This document shows positions 17,146-24,849 of a DNA stretch of 64,000 bases, piece after piece. Where the stretch lies: the NCBI RefSeq assembly GCF_900104185.1, contig NZ_FNIZ01000015.1, forward strand, positions 1 through 64,000, given 5' to 3'. The first letter of the stretch is position 1, and the number at the start of each line of letters is the position of its first letter. The notes below the pieces were generated by a model. That model saw nothing but the letters and a program-made list of their open reading frames with translations. It was not told the origin of the DNA and ran no database searches. A program made the position numbers and the translations under genes. Source of the DNA: Halobacillus aidingensis. GTDB lineage: Bacteria; Bacillota; Bacilli; Bacillales; Halobacillaceae.

Positions 17146-17266
17146 GGGGTGGTTGGGAAGCCACTCGCTTTCCTGTGGGGGTGCGCCGAGCTTCCTCGGA
17201 CTGCGTCCTGCGGGATCTCTCCTATCTCCTTCTCCCACGGGAGTCTCGCAGCTTCCCAACCACCCC
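17146..17266. repeat. Dispersed 121-bp inverted-repeat element, family B (copy 1)
   Basis: It is bounded by GGGGTGGTTGGGAAGC and its exact complement GCTTCCCAACCACCCC (16 bp perfect). The interior is GC-rich and itself folds. Copies 2 and 3 lie at 50208-50329 and 53069-53189 in the opposite orientation. No reading frame of significance is present. Confidence 0.92.
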
Positions 17267-17455
17267 ATTCCATGCAGGAGAGAAACGAACCCCTATACCC
17301 AGATGGAGTGTCTTCCACTATCCCAGAGATATATGTACAAAGCGCGTTGCGTCAATCTTTCGGACCTCTAATAACTGGATTGGATGTTCCCTGCCCCACT
17401 AGGTAGGAAATGAGCTTATTCCGGAAGTGGTTTCGAGACACTGATTATGATAGAG

Positions 17456-17574
17456 CGGCGGAGGGGAATGGGGAGACTCCTGCGGGAAAAAAGTGCATGG
17501 TGAGACCCCGCGAGCGAAGCTCGAGGAGGCTCACCGCGCTCCCGCGGAAAGCGAGCTATTCCCCGTAGCCCCCA
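17456..17574. repeat. Dispersed palindromic repeat, family A, paired with the B element
   Basis: A GC-rich element from GGCGGAGGGGAATG to ATTCCCCGTAGCCCC, with the shared inner segment GAGGAGGCTCACCGCGCTCC and the flank ATCTCGAAACTGAGCCTTAC. It lies 190 bases from B copy 1, joined by a linker that is a diverged homologue of the linkers at 50.1 and 53.0 kb. Confidence 0.88.
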
Positions 17575-17640
17575 TCCACTCAACAAAAATCTCGAAACTG
17601 AGCCTTACACAATACTGCCATTATGTTTAATAAGGAGAAA

Positions 17641-17815
17641 TAAAAAAGATGCCAGTGTACGCTGGCATCAGACCGTAGGGAAATTTTCCATGGCGTGGCA
17701 AACCATGAACCTTGAGCTTTGATGAGCTCTCAGTACTATAAGATATGCCTCTATCCTCTCTTTGCCTTGGCGTTCACCTACCATTTTTACAAACTATGAA
17801 GATTCTTAGAATAAT
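17641..17815 (-). ncRNA. Candidate structured small RNA with its own terminator
   Basis: Read on the minus strand, a folded segment ends in a strong terminator (GATGCCAG/CTGGCATC stem, 17648-17669, then T6). Inside are an outer helix 17675-17679/17777-17781, a helix GGCAAA/TTTGCC (17697-17702/17761-17766), a hairpin GAGCT/AGCTC (17714-17729) and an alternative CATGG/CCATG hairpin. No gene lies downstream on that strand, so it is not an obvious leader. I did not recognise a known RNA family. It could also be a decayed leader. Confidence 0.35.
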
Positions 17816-17885
17816 AGGCACCTATACAAGCACTCACTATGAAAAGCCATAGAATGTAGAGAAAAACAAAGAAGGAGATGTTTTT

Positions 17886-18446
17886 ATGAGTTGTAAAGGA
17901 AAAGATAGCAGCTGCGTACGTGATGTCATTAAAGAAATCATTAAAGCACAAGATGAAGTAGCTGGATTGATGGATAATGGGTGTTGTGATGTCAGCTGTG
18001 AGCGTTCCATTCGTGATTTGCTTTCACCTGCTGCCGAAACACCACGTAACACAACTGTCCCTTTCATTTTGTACTGCAAAGACTGCAAGCCATTTATCGG
18101 TAGTGGAGTCATTCGTAAGCAACTAGGAATGTCTGATAACACATTTCTTGATTGCTTGAACTCTCCAATCTTCAGAGCAAAAAAATTCACGAACGATGGA
18201 AAATGCGTCAAGCTTGAGCTGTTGATCCCTGTAACCATGGGCGGTTCACAGCCTGGTCCATCCGGTGGTGGAAAGCAGGTATGTGATTACTTCCCTGGAA
18301 GTTCCATTCGTAATTTGCGTGCGACAGGAGTCTGCATTACTGTAGACCTTGACTGCTTCTGCAGCATCACATGTCTAGAGCCTACGACTCCATTGATGGC
18401 AACACGTCAGGAAATGGACGACGCTATGTCTCAATTCGAAGATTAA
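17886..18446 (+). CDS. Spore coat protein CotZ/CotY family
   Basis: A 186-residue cysteine-rich protein of the outer coat/crust family. Cysteines recur in CGCDVSCERS-like pairs (NGCCDVSC near residue 38), YCKDCKPF (near 63) and a C-terminal CFCSITCLEP segment, consistent with disulfide-linked crust assembly. The N-terminal CVRDVIKEIIKAQDEV helix is the usual family start. A good AAGGAG lies ahead of the ATG. Upstream, CATAGAATG (17848) resembles a SigK -10 box but no convincing -35 pairs with it, so mother-cell control is expected from family rather than shown. CotY and CotZ cannot be told apart here. Confidence 0.92.
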   Translation: MSCKGKDSSCVRDVIKEIIKAQDEVAGLMDNGCCDVSCERSIRDLLSPAAETPRNTTVPFILYCKDCKPFIGSGVIRKQLGMSDNTFLDCLNSPIFRAKKFTNDGKCVKLELLIPVTMGGSQPGPSGGGKQVCDYFPGSSIRNLRATGVCITVDLDCFCSITCLEPTTPLMATRQEMDDAMSQFED

Positions 18447-18448
18447 TT

Positions 18449-18485
18449 AAAAAACGTGCATGGAATCCTATTCCTGCACGTTTTT
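18449..18485. terminator. Bidirectional terminator between cotZ and the convergent gene
   Basis: CGTGCA-T-GGAAT pairs with ATTCC-TGCACG, with an A-run before and a T5 run after, serving both convergent genes. Confidence 0.9.
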
Positions 18486-18966
18486 ACATAATGGATACAC
18501 GAATCGGATAATAAGCGCGCGTGATTTCTCCATCGGCATCCTCCCACTGAACCCCAATGCGGTAAACCTTTTCAGAGCCATTCAATCCATAGACTTCGAA
18601 ACTCTTCCCCTCTACAGATTTGGTTGTAACAGAGTTTTTATCCATTTCATCATAGAAGATCATATCTGGATCTACTGTAGAAAAACTAATCGTAATTTCT
18701 GAACCTCGTTCCAACTCGTACTCTTTAATTTTCAATTCTTTCTCCAATTGAGAAATGGAACGTTGTTCTTCAGAAACAGAGCAATCTTCCTCGTGTATGC
18801 AAACCACTTTTCCCCTTAAAGGAAGAGATTGTCCTTTTATTTCTAAAGTGATCTCTCCGATGGTTTCTTTCTTCAAAGCTTCTTGTTTATTGTTTCCATT
18901 ACCAATAAAGAGACTTACACTCGCAATGACCACTAATAGTACGATGATTACACTATATTTCTTCAT
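18484..18966 (-). CDS. Membrane-anchored hypothetical protein
   Basis: A 160-residue protein of unknown function. Residues 5-22 (VIIVLLVVIASVSLFIG) form one hydrophobic segment, either a signal anchor or a signal peptide; there is no lipobox cysteine. The remainder is predicted outside the membrane, has two cysteines (CIHEEDC, about 56-62) that could form a disulfide, and looks beta-rich with a final VYRIGVQWEDADGEITRAYYP segment. It starts four bases after the DinB gene stop, so the two share a transcript. No family was recognised. Confidence 0.7.
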   Translation of the reverse strand: MKKYSVIIVLLVVIASVSLFIGNGNNKQEALKKETIGEITLEIKGQSLPLRGKVVCIHEEDCSVSEEQRSISQLEKELKIKEYELERGSEITISFSTVDPDMIFYDEMDKNSVTTKSVEGKSFEVYGLNGSEKVYRIGVQWEDADGEITRAYYPIRVSIM

Positions 18967-18970
18967 AAAA

Positions 18971-19432
18971 TTAACCTTTCACCACTGGATTTACACCCCA
19001 CCATCCGTTTCGTTTTCGAATGGTTACGATCTGACCGATATGGTAAGCGTTATGCATGAATAAATTCGACAGAGTCTCTGCCCACATTTCCAGCTTTTCT
19101 TGACTGCATGATTGAATCTCTTGTCTGAACATCGTCATGACCACTTGGAAGTCAGCCACTCTTGAATGCCACTCCATTTGTCCGTGATTTTGAAACGTAT
19201 CATAGTGACGCGGGCGCTCTGCCACCTCCTCACCACGGAATCGGCTTAAATACCGTTCGTTGTAAAAATAAAGATGATGGACGATTTCCGCAATGGAATG
19301 AGGTTGGCCTTGCACTTTTTCTACCGCTTGTGGTTCTTCCAATTCTCTTACGGCATAGTTGAAGCAAACGAACCAGCTGTTTTCATCATGAACGGATTTC
19401 AACTGCTCCAATAAAACTTCTCTTAAAGCCAT
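18971..19432 (-). CDS. DinB-family protein
   Basis: A four-helix-bundle DinB/YfiT-like protein of 153 residues. The metal-binding histidines are expected in IVHHLYFYNERYL (near residue 50) and HNAYHIGQIV (near 130), which carries two. Members are thiol-dependent metalloenzymes of uncertain substrate in Bacilli, often with bacillithiol as cofactor. Start chosen: ATG at 19432 behind GAGGAGGTGG rather than the far upstream start. It is followed directly by the membrane-anchored hypothetical gene. A second DinB protein is at 36015-36503 but differs in sequence. Confidence 0.85.
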   Translation of the reverse strand: MALREVLLEQLKSVHDENSWFVCFNYAVRELEEPQAVEKVQGQPHSIAEIVHHLYFYNERYLSRFRGEEVAERPRHYDTFQNHGQMEWHSRVADFQVVMTMFRQEIQSCSQEKLEMWAETLSNLFMHNAYHIGQIVTIRKRNGWWGVNPVVKG

Positions 19433-19583
19433 TTCACCACCTCCTCGTTTGGATATTCCCTTTTTTAAGAACCTTAAGTCCATCCTATTGGAAAAGAATA
19501 GTTATACCATTTATAATGGAAATAACTGATGATCCTCTCAACCCACTCAAATAGAGGCTCATAGAACAGAGAGGAGCTTGCGA

Positions 19584-20420
19584 ATGGAAACGAACCAAGC
19601 TTTACATGACTTTCTTTTGCAGAAAGCAGAGGTTTTAACCGAAGATTGGTACAATACGTTAAACCAACATGATGTGTCAGGGGTATATGCTGCCCAGGAC
19701 AAAGAGATCATCAATCATTTAAAAGCTCAGAATTATGAATTTAACAAATATATGCCCCAACTTTTCATTTTGGATCGCGATCAATTCTTTAACAATATTA
19801 ATGGATGGATTATTGGAATCGGTCGAGACCCCCATCACCTGGAAACTCCAACACACGAAATCATCAGGGAATTTATGCGCGTTCGTGAACAATATCTGGA
19901 TTTCTTGGAAGAATTCATCTTCCAACATGGAGCCGCCATCTCCAGGGAGTTGGAAAATGAATGGAAGCGTTTGTTAATTGAAGTCTTTGATGAGATCATT
20001 TACAAGGTGACAGAAGAAAAATCCAATCAGTTGAATAAAAAGATTGATCAGCAGCGTACGGTTATTAACGAATTAAGTTCTCCGCTCATTCAGTTATCCA
20101 ATGAGCGTGCCCTACTCCCACTAGTCGGTAATATTGATACCGAGCGCGCTACAGCGATTTTGGAAAACACACTAAAAAATTGTACGGAAGAAAACATTGA
20201 TGTCCTTTATATCGATCTATCCGGTGTCTATCTCGTCGATACGATGGTGGCTCATCAGATTTTTCAATTGATTGATAGTTTACAATTAATTGGTGTTTCA
20301 TCGACCGTAGTCGGTATTCGACCTGAAATTGCTCAGACCGCCGTGCAGCTCGGTGTCGACTTCAGAAATGTCACAACAACCGCTACGCTTTCCCAAGCGA
20401 TGGCCGGCCAATCATTCTAA
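19584..20420 (+). CDS. RsbR-type stressosome protein with STAS domain
   Basis: A 278-residue RsbR paralogue. The N-terminal half is helical and non-haem-globin-like, as in RsbRA; the C-terminal STAS domain starts with ELSSPLIQLSNERALLPLVGNIDTERA (near residue 155) and has IDLSGVYLVDTMVAHQIFQLID (near 210), the region phosphorylated by RsbT in family members (S in DLSG where T is common). Start chosen: ATG at 19584 with GAGGAG seven bases upstream. No rsbS or rsbT is adjacent, so it is an orphan sensor that would join stressosomes built from genes elsewhere. A second orphan lies at 59040-59861. Confidence 0.9.
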   Translation: METNQALHDFLLQKAEVLTEDWYNTLNQHDVSGVYAAQDKEIINHLKAQNYEFNKYMPQLFILDRDQFFNNINGWIIGIGRDPHHLETPTHEIIREFMRVREQYLDFLEEFIFQHGAAISRELENEWKRLLIEVFDEIIYKVTEEKSNQLNKKIDQQRTVINELSSPLIQLSNERALLPLVGNIDTERATAILENTLKNCTEENIDVLYIDLSGVYLVDTMVAHQIFQLIDSLQLIGVSSTVVGIRPEIAQTAVQLGVDFRNVTTTATLSQAMAGQSF

Positions 20421-20425
20421 TCAAT

Positions 20426-20456
20426 AGAACTCCCTCATGAGGGGGTTCTATTTTTC
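20426..20456 (+). terminator. Terminator of the rsbR-like gene
   Basis: TAGAACTCCCTCA pairs with TGAGGGGGTTCTA (single G bulge) and is followed by T5. It overlaps the end of the convergent nucleotidyltransferase gene. Confidence 0.85.
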
Positions 20457-21214
20457 ATTTCTTCAATCATTCTCTTCAAGAAAGGAATGGTGTACGTTTC
20501 ATTCCCCCAACAATCTTCAAGCCACTCCAAATGTTTTTCCATCAAAGCAGCCATTTGAACCACAGCCTTTTCATGATGGTCCAAAGAAATCCATCGATAC
20601 ACGTTCTCCATCTCCTGAACGCGAGAGGAGGAAAGAGCATGCGGAACAGCCTTCAAACCAAGCTGTGCTCGATCCGGTGCGTATCTTTGCAGAAGAACCT
20701 TCGCCACATTCAAGCCTATATCATTGGCTACCTTTACAGCCCAAAGATCATTTCCACGGTCAGCCGCTTTCTTATATTGAAGGAAAAAGAAAGCAATATC
20801 ATCGACCGCATACAAAAAGTCCTTTTTATCCAAATATAGATTTTGATGCGCTTCATGCTTTTCCATGCGTTTCTCTGGATCATAGACAACATGGAAGAAA
20901 TCTTTATGTATGAGTGTGTCGTCCGTAACCGTAAAAAGATCGACGTGCAGCAAATTTTCATATACAGCAATGATTTGAGGAGCGATAATAAAAATATCAT
21001 CATAAAAAATGATTCGTTGGTAGCTTTCGAGATGCATTTGTCTATTTTTCAAAAAAGCTTCCTTATCTGCCTCATCGACTAGCACATACAAATCTACATC
21101 CGAGTGCTCGTCATCCTCCCCTCTCCCCATCGAACCCTTTAAAAACACAGCCTTCACAAGATCATCCTTTTTCAAACTTTCCGTTATCGCTTCAACTGCT
21201 TCTCTCTGTCTCAT
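20435..21214 (-). CDS. Nucleotidyltransferase-domain protein
   Basis: A 259-residue soluble protein with an N-terminal polymerase-beta-type nucleotidyltransferase domain: GSMGRGEDDEHSDVDLYVLVD (near residues 27-47) gives the GS motif and the metal-binding D-x-D pair. The C-terminal part is helical, like the four-helix region of streptomycin/aminoglycoside adenylyltransferases and of uncharacterised Bacillus homologues. The family includes antibiotic adenylyltransferases, but motif and length are not enough to predict resistance. It stands alone, convergent with the rsbR-like gene, and shares its 3' end with that gene's terminator. Confidence 0.82.
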   Translation of the reverse strand: MRQREAVEAITESLKKDDLVKAVFLKGSMGRGEDDEHSDVDLYVLVDEADKEAFLKNRQMHLESYQRIIFYDDIFIIAPQIIAVYENLLHVDLFTVTDDTLIHKDFFHVVYDPEKRMEKHEAHQNLYLDKKDFLYAVDDIAFFFLQYKKAADRGNDLWAVKVANDIGLNVAKVLLQRYAPDRAQLGLKAVPHALSSSRVQEMENVYRWISLDHHEKAVVQMAALMEKHLEWLEDCWGNETYTIPFLKRMIEEMKNRTPS

Positions 21215-21285
21215 CCAACCCCTCCTAAAAATAAAGATTACACCATCATATAATAGAATGAATTTTTTGTAAAAGGAGTCTGATT

Positions 21286-22239
21286 ATGTCTCGACAAAAA
21301 ACACCGGAAATTGCAAAGCTCGAATCTCTCTTTAATAGAATTTCCATCCACCATCCCTTCCGAGAAGAAATAGCAAACCATCTAGGGCGCTTGTCTGCTG
21401 GGCATTTTGGCGAATCAACAGCGGATCATTACATGAAATACCTGCCTGGAAAAAGCATACAAGACATCAGGCTTCACGATGGTATCCAACCTTTTCAAAT
21501 TGATGCTCTCCTCCTTTCACAGAAATGCTTGGTCATTCTAGAGGTGAAGAACTACAAAGGAGAGCTCCAATTTGACCTTGATCACAGGAAACTCATTAGA
21601 ATGACAGAAGGAAAAAGCGAAATATTTCAGGATCCCTTTGTACAAGTAGAACTACAGAAATTCCAGTTGCAGCGCTGGATCCAGAGGTCTGGCTTTCCCT
21701 CCATCCCCATCTACTCCTTCATTGTCATCGCTAACTCAAATGCCTCCCTTACATTTCAAGGAGAAGATCGTAACAAAAGAAAAAGAGTCCTTCTAGTGAA
21801 ACAGCTCCCTACTCATCTGACAGCATTCTTGGAAGGTTTCAAAGGAGAGGATTTGTGGTCTGACGATTACTTGAACGAATTCTCAGCACAGATTGAATCA
21901 GAGTATACCCCCTACGATTCGGATGTCATGAAACAATATGGGATCTCTAAAGGTGAGCTCATTTGGGGAGCCCCTTGTCCCTCGTGCCGCTTACTTGGTA
22001 TGATTCGCCGTCGTGATCACTGGCTTTGCGGACGGTGTGGATCGAAATCAAAGGATGCGCATTTACATTTGTTGAGAGATCATCAATTGCTGATCGGTGA
22101 TACTATAACAAATGCAGAATTCAGGAAAATTGCTGGAGTTAAAACAGAATATATTGCAAGAAAGCTTTTGAATGAATGCTGTAGTCCTAATTTCGGGCGT
22201 ACTAGGAATAGAAAATATATCATTAAGCTGTTATTTTAG
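21286..22239 (+). CDS. NERD-domain (nuclease-related) protein with zinc ribbon
   Basis: A 317-residue protein. The NERD domain (about 40-150) has the restriction-like core D-ALLLSQKCLVILEVKNYKG, giving the D...E-x-K arrangement of PD-(D/E)xK nucleases. A C-terminal zinc ribbon follows (CPSC near 230 and CGRCG near 250), then a small helical segment (TNAEFRKIAGVKTEYIARKLL) that may bind DNA. NERD proteins are widespread in Bacilli with no defined role. AAAGGAG precedes the ATG. The stop codon directly abuts the 21-bp repeat array at 22240, which raises the possibility that the gene belongs to a mobile element. Confidence 0.85.
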   Translation: MSRQKTPEIAKLESLFNRISIHHPFREEIANHLGRLSAGHFGESTADHYMKYLPGKSIQDIRLHDGIQPFQIDALLLSQKCLVILEVKNYKGELQFDLDHRKLIRMTEGKSEIFQDPFVQVELQKFQLQRWIQRSGFPSIPIYSFIVIANSNASLTFQGEDRNKRKRVLLVKQLPTHLTAFLEGFKGEDLWSDDYLNEFSAQIESEYTPYDSDVMKQYGISKGELIWGAPCPSCRLLGMIRRRDHWLCGRCGSKSKDAHLHLLRDHQLLIGDTITNAEFRKIAGVKTEYIARKLLNECCSPNFGRTRNRKYIIKLLF

Positions 22240-22332
22240 AATTCGACTTGGTTATTTGAGTATTCTACAAAGATAATTAAGAATTCGACAGCGCTATTTA
22301 AGAATTCGACAACGTTAATTAAGTATTCGACA
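22240..22332. repeat. Five 21-bp direct repeats, transposon-end-like
   Basis: The core ATTCGACA (or close variants) starts at 22241, 22262, 22283, 22304 and 22325, an exact 21-base period, each followed by an AT-rich segment of the TTAATTAAG kind. Read on the minus strand each unit begins TGTCGAAT, like the TGTCG termini and repeated transposase sites of Tn7/Tn5053-type elements. The outer edge would be 22332. No matching left end was found in the window. Confidence 0.75.
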
Positions 22333-22353
22333 CCCTCGCCTCATCTCCTCAGC

Positions 22354-22388
22354 AAAAAAAGAAGGGAAACTCCTGAGAGTTTCCCTTC
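22354..22388 (-). terminator. Terminator of the proCBA operon
   Basis: GAAGGGAAACT pairs with AGTTTCCCTTC and, on the minus strand, is followed by T7, eleven bases after proA. Confidence 0.9.
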
Positions 22389-22399
22389 CGCTAAAAAGC

Positions 22400-23659
22400 T
22401 TATCGAATTTGGCCGGTACCCTTCATTAAGAACTTCACTGTCGTTAGTGCAGGAAGTCCCATTGGGCCACGGGCATGCAATTTTTGTGTGGAAATACCGA
22501 TTTCAGCTCCGAAGCCTAGCGCACCACCGTCCGTAAAACGTGTGGATGCATTGTGATAAAGAGCAGCAGCATCCACAAGTGCAAAGAATGTCTCTGCTGA
22601 TTCTGCATCTTCTGTCACAATCGCTTCTGAGTGTTTCGTGCCGTACGTTTCGATGTGTGCAATCGCATCGGTTAGATCGTCTACAGCTTTCACTGCGATA
22701 TCTGTGCTCAAGTATTCGTTCGCCCAGTCTTCTTCACCGGCAAGTACAGAGCCTGGGATGATATCCAGGATATACTCATCGCCGTGCACAGCAATGTTGT
22801 TTTCTTTCAATGCAGCGATGAGCGCATCTTTATGCTCACTCAACCACTCTTTGTGGACAACGAGTGTTTCGGCAGCGTTACATACCGCCGGACGGTCTGT
22901 TTTCGCGTTCACGAGAATGTTGATCGCTTTTTCAACGTCTGCATGCTTATCGACATAGATGTGGCAGTTTCCAACACCTGTTTCAAGTACAGGTACTGTT
23001 GCGTTCTCAACAACGGCCTGGATCAATTTGCCACCCCCACGTGGGATGAGTACGTCGATGTGTTCTTTCATTTTGAAAAGTTCATTTGTTGCTGCGCGGT
23101 CTGTGGATGCGATGAATTGTACCGCTTCTTTCGGGATCTTCGTTTCTTCTAGACCACGGTGCATCACTTCAACAATCGCCTGGTTCGAGTTGATTGCAGA
23201 AGATCCACCTTTTAGAACAATTGCATTACCGGATTTCAAAGCTAGACCAGTCGCATCAACAGTCACGTTCGGACGAGCTTCGTAAATCATACCGATAACA
23301 CCTAAAGGTACGGTTACTTTTTCAACTTGCAGACCATTTTCAAGCGTCCAATCCGTCACCACTTGACCTGTTGGATCTTCTAGTTTGGAAACATCGCGTA
23401 ACCCTTGGGCAAACTCAGCTACACGCTCTTTAGTAAGGGATAGACGGTCCATAAATGCATCGGTGAAGCCTTTTTCACGACCATTCGCCAAATCTTTCTC
23501 GTTGGCCGCTAGAATCGTCTCGTATTCACGTTCAAGTACATCGGCTAAATGATTAAGCGCCTGGTTCTTTTCTTCTTCAGAAAGAATCATCAATTTTTTC
23601 GAAGCTTTCTTCGCTTCAATTGCTTGTGCTTCAACGTTCACATTTGTTGTTAGTGTCAT
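22400..23659 (-). CDS. proA: Gamma-glutamyl phosphate reductase ProA
   Basis: Second enzyme of proline synthesis: it reduces gamma-glutamyl phosphate to glutamate semialdehyde with NADPH. The 419-residue protein shows the aldehyde-dehydrogenase fold with GVIGMIYEARPNVTVDA (near 100), LIPRGGGKLIQAV, VLETGVGNCHIYVD (near 210) and the catalytic cysteine region TDRPAVCNAAETLVVH (near 255). Start chosen: ATG at 23659 behind AAGGAGG; one upstream TTG adds nothing. It follows proB by 20 bases and closes the operon. Confidence 0.97.
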   Translation of the reverse strand: MTLTTNVNVEAQAIEAKKASKKLMILSEEEKNQALNHLADVLEREYETILAANEKDLANGREKGFTDAFMDRLSLTKERVAEFAQGLRDVSKLEDPTGQVVTDWTLENGLQVEKVTVPLGVIGMIYEARPNVTVDATGLALKSGNAIVLKGGSSAINSNQAIVEVMHRGLEETKIPKEAVQFIASTDRAATNELFKMKEHIDVLIPRGGGKLIQAVVENATVPVLETGVGNCHIYVDKHADVEKAINILVNAKTDRPAVCNAAETLVVHKEWLSEHKDALIAALKENNIAVHGDEYILDIIPGSVLAGEEDWANEYLSTDIAVKAVDDLTDAIAHIETYGTKHSEAIVTEDAESAETFFALVDAAALYHNASTRFTDGGALGFGAEIGISTQKLHARGPMGLPALTTVKFLMKGTGQIR

Positions 23660-23679
23660 CAAAGACCTCCTTGATTATT

Positions 23680-24810
23680 TTAAACACCTACGGGCAGGGC
23701 AACATCTAAGTGGCAGACAAAATCTTTACGTTCAATGGCTGCTTGTTCATATGATTCAAGTTCAGGTTCAGTCAGGCTGATCATTTCTTCCATTTCATCT
23801 GAAGAATAATTAACAACGCCTAATCCAATTTCGTCTCCGTCCAGGTCGTGAATGCGGACAACGGCACCTTTTTCAAAACGTCCCTTTACATGGTGAACGT
23901 TCATCGGTAGAAGACTCTTCTTCATATCAACGATTGATTCTTTCGCGCGATGGTCGATAATGACTTCGCCTTCCGGTCCAGAGTTGAACGCAATCCACTG
24001 TTTCTTCTGATCAAGGTTTTCGGCATCTGTCGTTGTTTCGAAATACGTTCCTGTTGCATTTCCGTATACAGCATCATAAACAATGTTTGGTGTGTTGGCT
24101 TTTCCTAAGAAGGAAGAGATGCCGGATGCCATGGAAATCTTAAATGCGTCAATTTTGGATTTCATGCCACCTGTTCCGACTGCACTACCTGGATCACCAG
24201 CTGCGGCTTCAATTTCCGGGGTAATTTCGTGGACTTTATCAAGTAGTTTCGCGTCCTCATTTTTTCTAGGGTCTGCATCGTAAAGTCCATCAATGTCGGA
24301 TAAAATGACCAATTGATCGGCATCGACAAGACCTGCAACTTTAGCAGAAAGAGTGTCGTTATCTCCGAATTTCAAGCGATCGATTGTAATGGTGTCATTT
24401 TCATTGACGATTGGAATAATGCCGCGTTCGAGTAGGACATTAATCGTATTACGTGCATTGTTATAGCGGTCTTCATCAGAGAAGTCGCTACGTGTAATGA
24501 GAATCTGAGAACCCATATAACCGTGGGATAGGAAAAGATCGGAATAAGATTCCATCAACAATCCTTGGCCAATGGATGCGGCTGCCTGCTTTTCAGGTAA
24601 AGAGCTCGGGCGCTCGAGGCAACCGAGTTTACGATAACCTGCAGCTACGGCTCCTGAGGATACGAGTAAAACTTCGTGGCCGTCGTCTTTTAGTTGGACG
24701 ACTTCATCTACTAATTTTTCTAATTTACGGCGGCTGACTTCTCCGTGCATGCTGGTGAGGGAACTGCTCCCTATTTTAATTACTACCCTTTTTTTATCTT
24801 GACTCAACAT
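23680..24810 (-). CDS. proB: Glutamate 5-kinase ProB with PUA domain
   Basis: First enzyme of proline synthesis, phosphorylating glutamate. The amino-acid-kinase domain covers residues 1-260 (VVIKIGSSSLT at the start, VSSGAVAAG near 45, NENDTI near 140, VGTGGMKSKIDAFK near 210), and a C-terminal PUA domain follows (about 275-350, GFEKGAVVRIHDLDG-like segment). Start chosen: ATG at 24810, five bases after AGGAG; an upstream in-frame ATG would place that site inside the gene. In halotolerant Bacilli this route can feed osmoprotective proline, and feedback control is expected from the family. Confidence 0.96.
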   Translation of the reverse strand: MLSQDKKRVVIKIGSSSLTSMHGEVSRRKLEKLVDEVVQLKDDGHEVLLVSSGAVAAGYRKLGCLERPSSLPEKQAAASIGQGLLMESYSDLFLSHGYMGSQILITRSDFSDEDRYNNARNTINVLLERGIIPIVNENDTITIDRLKFGDNDTLSAKVAGLVDADQLVILSDIDGLYDADPRKNEDAKLLDKVHEITPEIEAAAGDPGSAVGTGGMKSKIDAFKISMASGISSFLGKANTPNIVYDAVYGNATGTYFETTTDAENLDQKKQWIAFNSGPEGEVIIDHRAKESIVDMKKSLLPMNVHHVKGRFEKGAVVRIHDLDGDEIGLGVVNYSSDEMEEMISLTEPELESYEQAAIERKDFVCHLDVALPVGV

Positions 24811-24849
24811 ATCACTCCTGTTTAACATTTTCGCGTCGATTTGCTTCGT

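Noticed and set aside
17124-17406. Overlapping 64-88 codon frames
   Set aside because: They fall within family B copy 1; their peptides reappear at 50.2 and 53.1 kb only because the DNA is repeated.
17641-17815. Lysine, c-di-GMP or 6S RNA identity for the folded region
   Set aside because: Key consensus blocks of each are missing on both strands, so only a generic structured-RNA call was kept.
20435-21214. Aminoglycoside resistance gene
   Set aside because: Only the general nucleotidyltransferase motif is seen; no specific resistance subfamily was recognised.
21286-22239. NERD protein as a TnsA-type transposase subunit
   Set aside because: The nuclease core is of NERD type, it reads toward the array, and no TnsB/TnsC gene is near; only a loose link to the array is proposed.
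22240-22332. CRISPR array
   Set aside because: The 21-base period with AT-rich, partly conserved gaps and no cas genes does not fit repeat-spacer structure.
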